In this document: piece by piece, positions 1 through 13,205 of the stretch | Position numbering within the stretch: the first letter of the stretch is position 1 | Layout of the letters: the number at the start of each line of letters is the position of its first letter | Source of the DNA: Ptychodera flava | Lineage: Eukaryota; Hemichordata; Enteropneusta; Ptychoderidae | Assembly: GCF_041260155.1 (NCBI RefSeq) | Contig: NC_091940.1 | Location: 31,478,875-31,542,874 of the forward strand | DNA: 64,000 nt | Reading direction: 5' to 3' | Notes under the pieces: model-generated | Told to the model about the DNA's origin: nothing | Databases searched by the model: none | What the model saw: only the letters and a program-made list of their open reading frames with translations | Position numbers and translations under genes: made by a program

Positions 1-325
1 TTTACCCTGTATATGGGTAGCGTTAGAAATCTTTCTCACAAACATTTTACAATCCTGCTTTATTTTGAACGGAAAAAAATCAGATCTGACTGTTGGCAGT
101 ATGTGACACAATTTGAAACTCATGTATATTTGCATAAACTTATGAACAATTAACTCCAGTTCGGAGAGTATACACTTTAAACGTATGTGTACAAATCACG
201 ACAGAAACATACAGAAACATGGGTGTGACAAAAGCCTGATACCTGTCAAAGCTGTATGAAACCATACTGCTACTGCTTTGTCACATGAAAGCGTATTGTA
301 CGAAAGAGATAGGAAACGTACTCAC

Positions 326-3300
326 ATCCATATTCGTCTTCACCACCGGGGCAATCCATGCCTCCATCGCAGAAATACTCGCAGGGAACAAAGTCCACGC
401 CCATTTCGTTACACGGACAATTGTTGCCTTAAAATAAAATCGATCGATCAATCGATCAATCAATCAGTCAATCGATCGATCGATCAATCACTCAAATTAA
501 AATCAATCATACAGATTGTAGCTTTGACTGATATAGACAAATTGGTTATCTGTCACGAACGATCTTGTAGTGTTACTAAAACTTCATCAAACGATTATGG
601 TCCGTGATGTAGCATAGGTGATGTACACACACGTTTAAAAAGAACGAACGTAAAGTGGGTATTAAGATATGAAAGCTTGCACGCATGTTTCACAACTTCC
701 TAAAATGTGAAACGATCTACATCGATATCAGTATTATGAATTGGAACTCAAATTTACCGCAGCCATATTCATCACTTCCATCAGCACAGTCTGGATAGCC
801 ATCACAGATTTGATACCAATAGATTGGTGAGTAGTAGGTAGTGCCAGTCACATCGTCATAACCAGTGATGCAGTCGTAAGCATAGTCGTCTTCTGTGTAT
901 ATGTACAGGGAATGAATACACACTGAATATCGCTATTCTTATCGAACTGACATTTAAAAATGAACGATAGCACTTATTTGATGGTGTAGTCTTATCTCAT
1001 GTCTAACTGGAAAATCGACAAAGTTCCCCTGCGAACGGGACTAGCTAACCGGGGCATTGGTCATTTACATACGCCTTGTTCTGATCACTCGTGAAAAGAC
1101 AAGCTTTTATGTGGCTTTTTTTGTAAAACCATACTGTAGTCTATGACCTCTACTTGATTACGGTGTGAGCTGCGCTCTCTCGGCGGGAATGTAACGTACA
1201 CCGTATCCCACCAAGAGAGCGTAGCATACACCGTTTGCCGAGGAGATATTCTAGACAAACCACATTCTAAATCCAAACATTAACAGCAGCCCTGACCAGA
1301 TGCCGTTTAGGCAGGATCTTGTTTCCTCGAGGTAAATCTTGAATCAGAGTGAAAATGAATTTCCTGAAAATTCTTATCAACAAGTTGACTTGACAAGGTC
1401 AAGAGGAAAAAAATTCTTAGAAACAGTATAACATCATGCCATGGACTTAAACTCTGACAATTATTGTTCACACTTGACTGATTACATACTATCCTATCGA
1501 AATAGTTATCTCTCAGAAGAAACGATGTTACTCACCATAGCAGTCTTCACTGATAGCCTGACAAACTGGAGAAAACAAACAAAACAAACAAACTTTTATG
1601 CGAATGAAATGAAGTAATCACTTTGTAATGGCGGAGAGGGTGTTCAATTGAACCAGTGGCTTTAGAGAATGATGAACTAATTTTGTTAGCCTTTAGTTAG
1701 TAGATAGTATCACGATTTATCTTAATTTTTGTGTGTTAAAAACCGAGTGAAATCGCAGGGCAAAAATGTTCCAATTTTGAACATGAATATGCGCATCCAG
1801 GCGAAGTAGATTGGGAAATATTGATCAAATAAAGTGTTCCTTGCTTCACCAAAGGAATATTAATTGTAAAAGTTCTTAAAGGCGGAGCCTTTCTTTAAAA
1901 GGGCGCGAAGCTATGGCGGCGATCATAAGTGGACACCAAACAGATAACACGCGGGTACACGCTCCTGAAACTGTCACTTTTTAGTTTTTTCCGGCCGCAA
2001 AAACGTAGGCAGACTGCCAGGCGGTCAGCACGTAACTGCTGCCGATCGAATTCTGTGGTTATATTCAAATTCTAACGCGACTGGAAGACGATGTTTTAGG
2101 AAGTTCGAGCGTTGGTGGTGCGGAATCAATGACCGTTGGCGATTTGAACTGACCGTCAATCAAACGCTTGTGTAAACTCTGTTTGCAAGATTAGCAAAAG
2201 GTGACAAAAGGTTGAGATCAGTTTGTGTAATTACGGTAATGTTATAGAAATCAAACATCGTATTGGCCAGGTATTTGACTGGGAGGAGAACTCCGCTAAT
2301 GGGAAAAACGGGATTGAAAATTGCGGCTTTAAATTGTTAAAGTAAATCATCATTATTGACTTAGATGCACTCAATATTTGTCTCTTCAAGGTGAACTCAT
2401 CTTGTTTGCAGGGCTTTCTACATAGTATCATAACAAATCATTTACTTCTCAACATTAATCGTAAACAAAAAATATGTAAGTGTGTTTGAATTTCAAGACG
2501 TTTCACTATATATATCTGGTAAATGTCTAGATTAAATTACCGCTTTTTTCTTGTCCCACTTGTAAGGGCTGTTCCAAACGAGGTTTGCTTGCCGAAAACG
2601 TGCCGATCAATGTGACTAACCTCAGATGATAAAAAAGCTTACGAACATACATAATGCTGAAAAGGGTCGACTTCATCTAACTCGAGTTAGAATTTACTCA
2701 CGTTCAAATATTGATTCTACGTCCCGTCTGGCTTGACAGGCCACCTCAGATTCATCGTCGAAATAGAAGAGACAGTCATACACTGAGTCACAGATCAGTT
2801 CGGCTGGCATGCAGAAGTCTCCACACTGGTAGCCCAACGGAAAATCAGACGTGAAGTTCACGCAAACTAGAGGAAAAGACGAGAGGTAAATGTACCCGAT
2901 TGCGCAGAATGTTTGTGTAGTGTAGTGTTGGGTAGTGTTGTGAAGTGTAGTGTAGTGTAGTGTATGTGTAGTGTAGTGTAGTGTAGTGTAGTGTAGTGTA
3001 GTGTAGTGTAGTGTAGTGTTATGTTACATGTATGTTGTGTTGTGTTGACGGGTAGTTATTAGTCCAAAAAAGACGAGTAATGCAATGTAAACGACGAAAG
3101 TGACTGGAAATCAAACCAAATGATTGAATCATATAAAGATATGGATTTCTAAACGAAAACAATCTTACAAAGTAAAGAGGGGCAATTGATGAACCATCTC
3201 CACCAAGTTCAAAAGCTACCGTTTGTAGCATGAAGTTAGTGTGGCGTGCGTGAGCAACGAAAGTTGAGTAAGCCCTGTTGGTGTCTCGTGGATTTTAATG

Positions 3301-5515
3301 TTTGACAAACATTGACTAGGTTGTCACACGTGGCGGTCATGAATATTGAGCTAGTCTATGTGTTCAATGAATCTCAATGTGGCACGTATTGCAAGGTAGT
3401 TAACTCTCAGTCTAACTTCCGGATCTTTGACGGTCAACGAAAATTCAACCTTTCATCAAATAATAATACATTTATCACCTCAAACGTTGTCAAGTTTTGT
3501 TATTAGAAAAACGCCATGTGCATTAATTAAACACCAGCGAAAAAAGGAAAAGCAAACAAATTTCATCAACAGCCGCTGGTTCAAGCACTATGGCTGTGTA
3601 ATAGTTCGAGACAGTTCGTTTGTCGATAATCTCACCGAGATTGATCTTGACAACCATAGTTTATATTAACGAAGGCACTCCTAGCCAATAAGATAACAGG
3701 ATACACATCCTTCTTCCTATAACCAGTGTTAAAAGCTCGTTTGTCATCGGTCCCGAGCGTATTCTCACATGGACAGTACAAAGGTTTGTCTAGTCCTTGT
3801 TATACCTGGAATGTAAGGTTTCGTCTGGCTCCAGTTCTCGTTCCAGGGAAGAGATCTGGCTTGCCAGTGTTCTATACCCAAAGGAGCGGTGAGGGAAGTT
3901 GTTGCCAGGTTACAAAAAGCGCGGAATTTAGTAGCAATGTGAAATGTTGCCACAATGTCATATCAATGCCAAATGTGTCAATCAAAACGCGCATCGGCAA
4001 ACTCATCGAAATTGACTAATCCCCTATAATCTATTTCAGGGGAAGGGTTAAATATACGTTGCATGGCTTTGGATTGTCAGAGACTGTGAAGGGAAGGACT
4101 TTATCTTCGACGGTTCAAACGCATTGCCAGCTAGTCTCGATGCAAAGGCTAACTTATTTAATGACCAACATTGTCAATACTTTGCCATAAGTTTTCATGA
4201 AAAGCTAGTGTTCACAGGTCTTTTATTGAGATGTCGTTTGAAAGTCATAGATCTTGTTCTAACATCATGATAGCAAGTCACAATTTGAACAAATGACGCT
4301 CCTTGCAAAAATAACTTTAAAACAATATTACAACATTTCTTTTTGAAGAAACATTAGCAATTTCAGGCCAGTTTTGCATCAATACACCAATAATGAAATA
4401 AACAGCATTTTCAATTAAAGCTTATACGAAAAAGTCAAACTATAAAATTTTAAGTTTTACTCACGTTGAGTTCCGAGTTCAGCTTCAAGTTCAATAACAA
4501 TTCTAGATATGATGTCATCTCCGAGGTAGAGATAGGGGTCATTCATGTCAAAGTTATAACCCATTGTAGGGTATTGTTTCTTCTGCTCGGGCTTGTAAGG
4601 AATTTCAAAACGATTTCGCTACAGAGAGAATGGAGGTGATTATTGCATATCAGTATATCGATGTCGCAAACTGAATACAGCAATCTGATTGGTCGAGACG
4701 AGAAAATAACCTTGCTATATTCACGATATAGCACGGGTAGAACACGCACGAGCTCTTAGCTTGAAAAATTATTTTCTAATGTTTCACGCTCCGGAATTTC
4801 ATGACACTATTATGATGTAATGGCTCTAAACTACCTTCAGCAACGGGTGAATCACTGAGTTTTGACCAGATCATTCCATATAAGCGTTCGCTATTTCTCG
4901 TGCATATGTGTCGTGGACTGGTCAAAATGTCGCGGTACACCATCGCCAAATGAGATTGCGTAGATATATCACACGCCAGACATTTGCAAATGATTTGGGT
5001 TACATAATGTGATTGGTTTTTTAAATAATACCCTCAATATTTTGCTTTGTGAGGTATCTGTGTTCGCGCTGAGGTAGCTGGAGGGGTGGGGCATCATTAT
5101 GACTGACGATTGGGTATCAAATCTTTCGCTTGCTATTGTCGGGGATTAAATGCATAGGTTCTCACGACATTAAAAAAAATATATAACCCTATCACTGAAA
5201 ATGGAGATATTGACTGAGTACAGAGCCAATCCATAGTCACTGTAGAAAGATCCGTATTTTAATGACAAAAGCGTTATCTTAAAGTGCGTTTCATTTGTTT
5301 TAAACAACCAATAATTTTGCAAAATGTTGTGATGCATGGATCCCTCCTGGACAGGTTATCTTGGATACAAAAATAAATGAAATGTAAGCAGTAAACGACA
5401 TCGCCAACACGTGTCTTACCTTGATCTGGTCTTTTTTCTGGTCCTTTGCAGGCCTGGTCGCCGCAGCGAGAACAGCGAGGCATGCCAACAATACAGACAC
5501 TGTGAAGAAACGCAT
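326..5515 (-). CDS. Gene D: secreted LDLa-repeat protein, 5' six exons, continues off left edge
   Basis: The sequence shows six minus-strand exons with good splice sites and matching phases: 5515-5420, 4618-4465, 2866-2702, 1565-1536 (30 nt), 892-758 and 427-326. Exon 1 encodes a 32-residue signal-peptide segment beginning MRFFTVSVLLACLAVLAAA and ends in phase 0. Exon 2 encodes a 51-residue linker rich in charged and aromatic residues and ends in phase 1. All later exons are phase 1-1. Exon 3 carries a six-cysteine LDLa module ending in DDESEVAC. Exons 4 and 5 together give a second module with a long C3-C4 loop, ending CADGSDEYGC. Exon 6 gives CPGGEDEYG and donates in phase 1 to an exon outside the window. 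LDLa modules bind calcium through the acidic DxSDE region and act extracellularly. Neither C-terminus nor transmembrane segment is visible, so a receptor cannot be excluded. The exon chain is inferred from splice signals only. Confidence 0.72.
437..492. repeat. Short tandem repeat of AATCGATC-type units
   Basis: Imperfect repeats of a 4-8 bp ATCGATCA-like unit lie just upstream of the acceptor of gene D exon 6. They look like a simple microsatellite in intron 5. Confidence 0.7.
2925..3022. repeat. (TGTAG)n microsatellite
   Basis: About 90 bp of the pentanucleotide TGTAG, with a few broken units at the left side, lies in gene D intron 2 about 60 bp upstream of the exon 3 acceptor. Confidence 0.9.
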
Positions 5516-5591
5516 TGCTTCGGTGAGCGAGTGAGTTCCGGTATCAGAAACTTGTCATCAGAGAGTGACGGAAATGTGCAAATTTCGGCTG

Positions 5592-5663
5592 AATTTATTC
5601 ATTTTTGCACCAGAATTTGGTCCGATATGACAAAAGCAGCAGCAATCATCCAAAATATTTGCA
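5592..5663 (-). promoter_or_regulatory. Putative core promoter of gene D
   Basis: An AT-rich GAATAAATTC motif (5600-5591, minus strand) lies about 80 nt before the gene D start codon. Further upstream are blocks resembling the region before gene C: a GACAAAAGCAG-like block and a CCAAAATATTTGCA-like block (5645-5663 on the plus strand). Conservation between paralogous first exons supports promoter function, but the transcription start is not visible. Confidence 0.4.
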
Positions 5664-5669
5664 ATGTGA

Positions 5670-7925
5670 ACGACGTTTACACAAAAAGTGAAAGCTTTCA
5701 TATTTAATTACATCGTATACATACTATAAAACGCGCAAGTCGAAACTTGTCATTCTTTAGTACATTTCCCGTAATCTACGACACAAACGCCTACGTGCGA
5801 TATGGCTTTATGCTCAGTGAAGAATACTTTGTAAATATTTTGGATAATGAGTGTTAGTTTTGACAAAATGAATCACCTTGGTTTAAAAAGCAAATAACTG
5901 TAACTTTTGATAATCTTTTTCACTACTTTACTTTTAATGTCAATCACACCTTCTTGTCCTTTTCCCCAAAGCATGTTTATATACACAGTTTTCAGCTTGC
6001 CAAAACAGCCTGAACATGTGTTGTTGACCTGATAATTCTGGCAGGGATTGGGGTTAAATGTAAACATTGCCGGTAAATTTCAGACTATCGACATTATGTA
6101 GACGAAGTAGTGGATGTTTCAACATGCTTGGCAGTAGAATAAAAACTTGCAACTGACATACAAGGCAAAAAATATATGAAAAAATCGTCCAATAAGAGTT
6201 GCTAGCTCTTTTATACAGTGGCTACTAGACGATACCATCAACTTTCTGTAGAGTAGCACTGCAGTATATTTATTTGAAGCGGCTGTTTCCGTTTATGCTC
6301 AAAATGTTCGTTGTCAGAGAATGAGCGGAAGTCTCTACAGTCGGTGGTGAGTAAAGGTATACAGTCATCTGTAATCTAAATATGCCCAGATGTGGTCAAA
6401 GGGGCGTTCCTTGGTATTCAAAATGCCCATGTGAGGGCGCTGTTTATAAAAAGCGGCCGCCCGCTTAAAATCTGTGATTGTTTAGATTTTCTCTTTCCAT
6501 GGTAACTTTGGAAAAAATTGGAACAGGTGACAGTATAGCTTTAATCTATGTGTGGCCATGGCTTCTCATGTTTGAGTTTTATTGTTAAAAGTTTTAGAAT
6601 GTCACTGCGGTACCTTTTGCGTACAGAATTTGAAACAAGTATATTCCATCAAGAAAACTTTGAAGCCTTGGTTCCCATATTACCAAATTTGACTACTCCT
6701 TGCAGCGTCTGTAAAATGACGATTCTATGACATGAAGTGCATTAACTTTAGTATGGCAATACTTGCAGTATATGCAAAATACCACAGCATAATGTTAAAC
6801 CACAAATAGTTGAAAGGGACCCAGATATTTTTTTTTAAGTTTGAAAATGATACTCATATTTCATTTCGTTGGTCTCTTTCCAAGGCTAGAATTGACTGAT
6901 TAGGTTACATGTGCCAGGTTAAATTAATGGTTATAATTGCAATCACAGAGGTCATTGTAAATTGTGCGCTACTTCCTCTACAAAATTATGAGTCAATTAT
7001 AAATTAAAGCAAACCAAAACGCTTGCGGTGTTTGAATGTATAATCTCTTTATCTCTTAATCTAATAAATGCGTATTTACGTCGTTTAAAGTATGACAATG
7101 CCCAGTGTAAATGAATCAGTGAGTTCTGTTAAAGAAGTTCCAAACACGTTTCAACCCGCTCTAAATGTCCTCGGGAAGCGTAAAGAAACGGTCAAAAGAA
7201 TTTAACAGTCCATTAAATTTGTGAAACACCAAATGAGGTGTAGCTACTGTGATAAGGGCATCGACCAGTCTGGCATTGAAAAAAGTAAATGTCAGGCGAT
7301 ATTCGTATAATTAATGTAATTTTCAATCAGGTGCCCCCGAAAAATGATATGTTTACGTGACAGAGGGCAATTTGAAAATCGAAAGGCAAACATGTCGATG
7401 AATCTACGGTTTCATTAGTCTGGGAATGAAATTAACAATTTGTCAACTTATCGCGTCACTGATGGGTAACTTATAGCAACAGGCTAGCAAAGACAGTAAG
7501 TTAGTATTGCTTAAATGGCCAGTGTCAGCAACAACCTCCGTTTACGGAGACAGATAGCCAAAATCTTGAGAGTATCATTACAATGGCTACCGTCATCCTT
7601 CGGAACGACACAATCTACTAGTAGAGATAAAGCTCTCTGATCCCTAATTTAAAAATCTTAGCCGCAGTCACAGTCATATTCGTTCATATTCAAAATTAAA
7701 TAAACCCACATAAATAACAGAATAAAACATATAAAGTAACCAGATATGAACTGAAAATGCTCACATGTTTAAGTAAATATTGCAGTTGTATGAGAATTTC
7801 AACTTTTGCCACATGTTTGCAACTTCATGGAAAATATTCACCACAGATTATATCCAAAGTCAGTAAGTATATAAATATGTAATTAGCTGAAATACAAATA
7901 TCAATTTTCTTTGACTGCTGTCATT
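5670..7925. other. Non-coding stretch upstream of gene D
   Basis: Apart from the gene D promoter region at its left side I see no exon, RNA gene or recognisable element here. The sequence is AT-rich and single copy as far as the window shows. Confidence 0.5.
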
Positions 7926-8706
7926 GTATTACCACTTTTTTACCCTGGTAGTCCCATTGGGCTACCATTTTCTGAAGTTGGTAGCCCAGCGACAAGGTCT
8001 GGTAGCCCATGCATGAATGAAGAAGGGTTTTTTTGTAAAGAATATTTTATTTATATCTAGACAATGAACGATTTATTTTGCATGATTCTATCCAGTGAGT
8101 GAATTTTCTAGTCATTTGACATCAATACCTGCAGATCATAGCCTTAGGAGAACGGTATATCATGTGTAGTGGACAACGGTGACGCCTCAAAGTTTGACGA
8201 CCTATTCACACACACGCAGAGCTTTGATGTTCGCAATGACAACGACTTTTCACTCGGCACGTGTAAACATAACATGGCTAAAATAGATTGGCTATGAATT
8301 TCAGGATGGCAACTTGGTACAGTCATGTTCCTAATACTTTCGTGGCAATTTTGACTATATTTCCCCAGCATATCATGGGATGATCTCGTACACTTCGGAA
8401 AGCTAAATGTGTGGATGGCCCGACAGCTTTTTCTTTGCAGTTTGAATAATTTTGTGTCTAATTGTGATTGATAAATTGTGATTAAATAAATATGAAAATG
8501 AATTTTCATTGGTCATCATTTCTCGAGCCTGTTATCCAAGTACATCAGTTCAGATATAAATGATATTTTATTGAAAGTTTGTCGCAACAAATTCGACATG
8601 TCCCTTCTGTGTCCAGCTGGGTTGACTGTATGAGCATCGGTATAGCATGTGTAGTGGCGTCAGCGATCAACATAATGTCGTCCACTAAGTAATTTCATGT
8701 CCCATG

Positions 8707-9040
8707 CAGTGTGCGAAATTAAGAGAAAATAGCTTCAGGTCATAAGGGCCTTGCACCAAGCCAAAGCTTCAGGTCCTTACAGAAAACTGCCGGTCCTCAA
8801 TAAATGCAGTTGAACGACCATTAAAGTCATACACTCTCTCGACTAATACTATGCTTTTGAATGTTGTAATATTTAATTTTTCTTGTCCTTTTTTCAATAC
8901 AAAAGTGACTATTGTTCACATAGATTGCAGAATAGTGTAAGTGAATGCATCATTCAGCTACATGATATGGAATCTGAAAAAGATCACAGCCCTCATCTTC
9001 CTCACTGTCATGCGCACACATTTATCAATGTTTTCCACCA

Positions 9041-9091
<51 letters not shown>

Positions 9092-10624
9092 CTATGGGAC
9101 TAACAGGAGAATTTGACTTTTTTTTTCTAGCCATGTCAAATCCCCCACTTTCGGACCATAAAATGATGTCAAACACCCAGGGGCCGGCGAATACAGGCTC
9201 ATGCACTGACTACGTGTGGGTGATGAAAGTGAGACAGTTTGTCTCTCATGACAGTCTATGGGAGATGATGTTCTCTATATGGCTGTGTAAAATTGTACAC
9301 TACACCAGGGCATGTGATATTGTGATTTGAAAATGGTTGGCGAGCTGAAAATCACTTCTGAAATTAGCCAACGTGAGTGGTAGAGAAGTGAGTGAATACC
9401 TTAGTACCCTGAAAACGGTCATGAGTAAGGGGAGTGTGTGAATAATTTTTTATGCAAACATTGATCACTACGTCTTTTTTAATTGTAATGTAAAGCAGAA
9501 GGAAGAAAATACTTGGTATGTATTTTGATATGACGTATGGCTTACTTTCAAAATTTTCAAAAAATAAATTGTGCTTAAATGTGGCCTCTGTTGCATTCAT
9601 GAAGAAACAGGTGAAGTTATACTTTTAATTAAAAGGACAAGTATCGTAACTTTTTCTCGATTATAGAAATTGCAGACAACATGAATGGCACACGTCGCCA
9701 CTCGCGGAAATGAATGCATATTTTCTGATTGAAAAGTTTTGACTGAGCGATTGCTGGGTCTCATCGCCTTTTAAAATGATTCTGAAAAGTTTGACAGACA
9801 CTCTATACTGCTGAAAACGATCGCGACACGATCAGTTAATGATACCGTAAAATCTTGAAAGACGTAATTTTGTGCGATATTTAGGCGTAAAGCCCGGGAG
9901 ACGGTGAGTTTTGCATGCCTGTCGTAAAACGGTATACATTGAAACAATTTGAAGCCCTACTCTCGGCCTCTGAGAGTATACACGACGGATCGTGCAACTC
10001 GACAAAACTGTTATGATAAGGCCGCTATGTTTTATAAAATGTACACTTGTTATCACGTCGATATATATCGTGCTAACAGTCGGTTTTGTGAACTTTGGTT
10101 GAAGACCAACGAGCAAGCAAGATGTTCTAGTGGTCCAGAAACAAACGTAGCGAAACGTGAACTTGACTGTCGACTGCAGGTAGCACTATTGGGCTGTCGT
10201 GTAACATCTTATCCTTGTATTGGGCGTAGTTCAAAACCATGGAGGTAAAAAAATACCTCCATGTTCAAAACTAAATATGTTTAGGCAACAGCACTGTACT
10301 CGTAGTAGGTTTTTGTCTTAAACTCTTCTATGAACCGTTTATGTTTTGAACGCGTCTACCAGGACACGAAGTGCGATCAATATCCCCTGTTGCCCCGCAC
10401 TCCCACGGTGGAAAACATTGATAGGTGCATGACATTCAAGTCTGAATCAATATGATTCAAAGTTAGTCATTATCTGGATCTGTTACAGGTCTTGACGGAG
10501 AAATTTTCATCATCTATTCCAAATTCCAGTCGGTCATAAGGACCGACATGTTGCTAAAAACTTTCGGCCCGACGAGAAATCTGTCGGTCTCGGACCGTCG
10601 GACCGACGTTAATTTCGCACACTG
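8707..10624. mobile_element. hAT-type non-autonomous element nested in the previous one
   Basis: The ends form a 16-bp inverted repeat: CAGTGTGCGAAATTAA at 8707 and its complement ending at 10624. It is flanked by GTCCCATG (8699-8706) and GTCCCAGG (10625-10632), an 8-bp target duplication with one difference, which is the hAT hallmark. The relative at 23752-24835 keeps the unfilled site around 24729-24745 (TGTCCCGGTGTTTGGTAG). The element is 1918 bp, contains a 50-G run, and has no recognisable transposase. Confidence 0.85.
9042..9091 (+). repeat. Uninterrupted poly-G run of 50
   Basis: Fifty consecutive G residues lie inside the nested hAT element. Reading frames through it give poly-glycine or poly-proline and are not genes. 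The length may be an assembly estimate, since such runs sequence poorly. Confidence 0.9.
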
Positions 10625-10732
10625 GTCCCAGGCTTTGGTAGTCCGTGTGGGCTACCATTTCATGGACTTTGGTAGCCCCAGGGAAAAGTTGGTAGTCTGT
10701 GGACGCGGGACTACCGCTAATTTCGAGCCCTG

Positions 10733-12741
10733 TTAATATAGCAAGTGTAATTGCCTTTGGTTAAGTTCTTCAAGATATGTATGCCTAACTAAAAGCTCAC
10801 TAGATAAACAAATTATAAAGTAGTTGACATGAAAATGCAACATATCTTTCACTTCCACAAAATAATTATGTCATTAATACATAAACTATATCCCTAATCG
10901 GAAAAGTTAGTTAAATATGCAAATTGCAAGTTTTGTCAAATATGGTCATGTCAATCCAGATATATATCCCTAAAAAGGAAAGCGTATATTAAATATGCAA
11001 ATTAGTAATAAGTACATCTGTTAAAACCACGTTCATCGTCCTTATATCAGCGTATCTTAACTACACATAGCAAGGTCCGTCAACTTTGATCACAGCAGTG
11101 CAGATATATATCCCTAATTTGGAAAGTTCGTTCGATATGGAAATTAGTGATCAGCTGAAGTGAAAGACAGAAAAGAAAGACAAATGTTACCATCAGGTAT
11201 AAATAGTCCAATGATTTCGGCATGATATCTACAACAAAATGCTCGACCGAAGAGGGAAGCCATTCTTCGGAGTATTCTTGATTCAAAAGTTTGCCGCAAA
11301 GGAGGTATCCCAGACTAAGCCTTCAAACAATCAGCGTAAGTGCCACGTTTTCGCTCCAGCACACTGAATGAGTTATGGTACTCACGGTATGCTGGCTATG
11401 CTTGTTGATATATAGATAAGGGATAATTGTCAGGGTTCTTTAATCATGTGACATGGCTAACAAGTGTCATTACTAACTGTACCTATTCAAATATAGCGAG
11501 CAAAACAAACAGAATTCGCCTGTTGAAATGTAAAATGATGCAAGAGGGCGCACTTACCATGATTAAGGCAGAGTATAGTCTAACATTCACATAAACAGCT
11601 TATCATCGTTGTAATATTTAGATGTATTATCTCTCTAGCTGTACTAATGGATATTCACCTATTTTGGAAGCACTAAAGGAGCGAGCTTGGCATTTCGTTA
11701 CGATTGTGGAGAGGGTACCACCCGTAAACGAGAGCGGATAAAGGAGTTTGGCAAATTATAGTGGGCTACCTGCCCACTATAAGTTGCTATCTACTTTTAA
11801 TTCCTCCAACACTTTTTTGACTTTCTTAACTGCACCTTTATCACTAACGATGCTTCGATTGTCTTACGAGCAGGATAACAGAGCTCAACCAGAGTAGTGG
11901 CTTGTGAATGACAAATGAGCATCTTTATTTCTTGGATGATGTTTACAGAAGAGCCCGCTGATGATAAAGATTAGCTTTCTCTAAATCAAACACTCCATTT
12001 CTACATTTAATTATGGGGTGAAATTTTACATCACAAATTACATAGCTGCTAATTAAAAAGTTAATAACTGACCGTCGATACGATTTGTCATGCTCCTAAA
12101 AGAGTCCATAAGACATGCTCGTAAAAATCTTGATTACATTGTTCTCGAGACAAATAAAGCAGTGTTAATTTGGCGAAGATGTGTTTTCTGGCCACTTCTC
12201 CATCAGGTTATTGCAATTTTATGTCCACCAAATGTTGTTTATCAAGGATTTTTTAATCACCTTCTTTGTCAATGTTTCCAATTAACATAAGCTTATAACT
12301 GTTTTAATGATGTTCCCCTCGACATATAACAATGTTGGTTGTGATAGACTGGGATTCCTCTGTAACTTTGGAGTTTTCTCCGTAACACCTTTGAGCATAT
12401 GCTGTTGGCCTTTCGAAAAAACCCTATTGTCAAAATCTTATGTAGATGGGTAATATTAGGTCTAGTCATTACTTGAAGTTTGTGTGTAGTTTTCTACTCC
12501 GAGTAATTGAACCACTAAGTAAGCACCTTTCGACCAGTTACTTGTAATGTTTGTATTCTAGGACACTTTAGCCACAGGTAACAATGATACGTGTAATAAA
12601 TACAGCAGAATCAGTGACAACTTTCCAACATCGTACATAATGGCAGCCAGCAGTAGACATGGGTGTTAATATTCACACATGTATATAGACGTACAACCAT
12701 GATACTTAAAATTAGTAGGTGAAGCATTGAAAATATTTGAC
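10733..12741. other. AT-rich non-coding stretch
   Basis: I find no supported gene. Three spaced copies of a motif like TATATATCCCTAA with nearby TAAATATGCAAATTA (about 10890, 10960 and 11100) show a local degenerate direct repeat of unknown origin. Confidence 0.4.
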
Positions 12742-12846
12742 TTTTTCCTCTTCCACACGCCGATCGTTTACTGGTTTGTGATCTGCAGTGAGAATAGCAA
12801 GTCGTGCCATGGCAACAAGCAGCACAGCCACAATACAGAAACGCAT
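12742..12846 (-). pseudogene. Gene E: lone signal-peptide exon, paralogue of genes C and D
   Basis: ATG at 12846 starts MRFCIVAVLLVAMARLAILT, clearly related to the first exons of genes C and D in length, hydrophobic core and MRF start. The following charged stretch (HKPVNDRRVEEEK) ends where its relatives have a GTAAAG or GTAAGA donor. Here the position reads GTCAAA, a poor donor. Downstream on the minus strand I find no convincing second exon before gene D. It is either a relic of a tandem duplication or a first exon using a weak donor, with later exons I cannot see. Confidence 0.45.
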
Positions 12847-13145
12847 CGCTTGGACTTTTTGGTGTAGGTACTGTTATCAATAAGAAATCTGTCTACGGAG
12901 ACTGATGGAAAAGTGCAACTTTATTGGATTTGTTTTGCACGTAGATATGTTGTCGTCGAACAAACGGCGGCAGTCGCAATCCAAACTACCTAGTCAGGCA
13001 TCTAGAATATTTTTTGCACAAAACTTAGAATTTCTATGATGTAATTACGCCGTTTACGGAGTAATGGTGGTCGGAACTTTACGAGAAATGATAAACACCA
13101 ACGGCGAGTTTTTTAATATGCACATACTCATTTTCTTTTCAACAG

Positions 13146-13205
13146 AGTGTCCGACTACGGTCGCTACAAATGGAGACGCTTGGTACGGTGGACGTTTACG
13201 TACAG
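13146..13205 (+). other. Candidate lone plus-strand exon, 60 nt, phase 1-1
   Basis: A pyrimidine-rich tract ending TTTCAACAG precedes the segment and a GTAAAT donor follows. Read in phase 1 it encodes CPTTVATNGDAWYGGRLRT with no stop, a length divisible by three. I do not recognise the domain. No partner exon is evident nearby, so chance is possible. Confidence 0.25.

Larger units (their letters stand above)
7930..10732. mobile_element. hAT-like element (5'-eroded), split by a second hAT insertion
   Basis: The right end finishes TAATTTCGAGCCCTG at 10732 and is preceded by GGTAGTCT/GGACTACC subterminal repeats. The left side at about 7941-8010 matches the interior of the related copy at 23752-24835 (CTGAAGTTGGTAGCCCA), but the terminal CAGGGCTCG is lost. 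A second element occupies 8707-10624. Removing that insert leaves a body of under 0.9 kb, close to the 1084-bp relative. No transposase reading frame is recognisable, so it is a non-autonomous relic. Confidence 0.75.

Noticed and set aside
8883-9330. Overlapping open frames through the 50-G run (poly-Gly or poly-Pro)
   Set aside because: Openness is due to the homopolymer. No domain, no splice support, and the position is inside a hAT element.
11080-11286. Second exon of gene E (minus strand, ...DYLYL resembling gene D exon 2)
   Set aside because: Similarity is limited to a few residues and there is no convincing acceptor.
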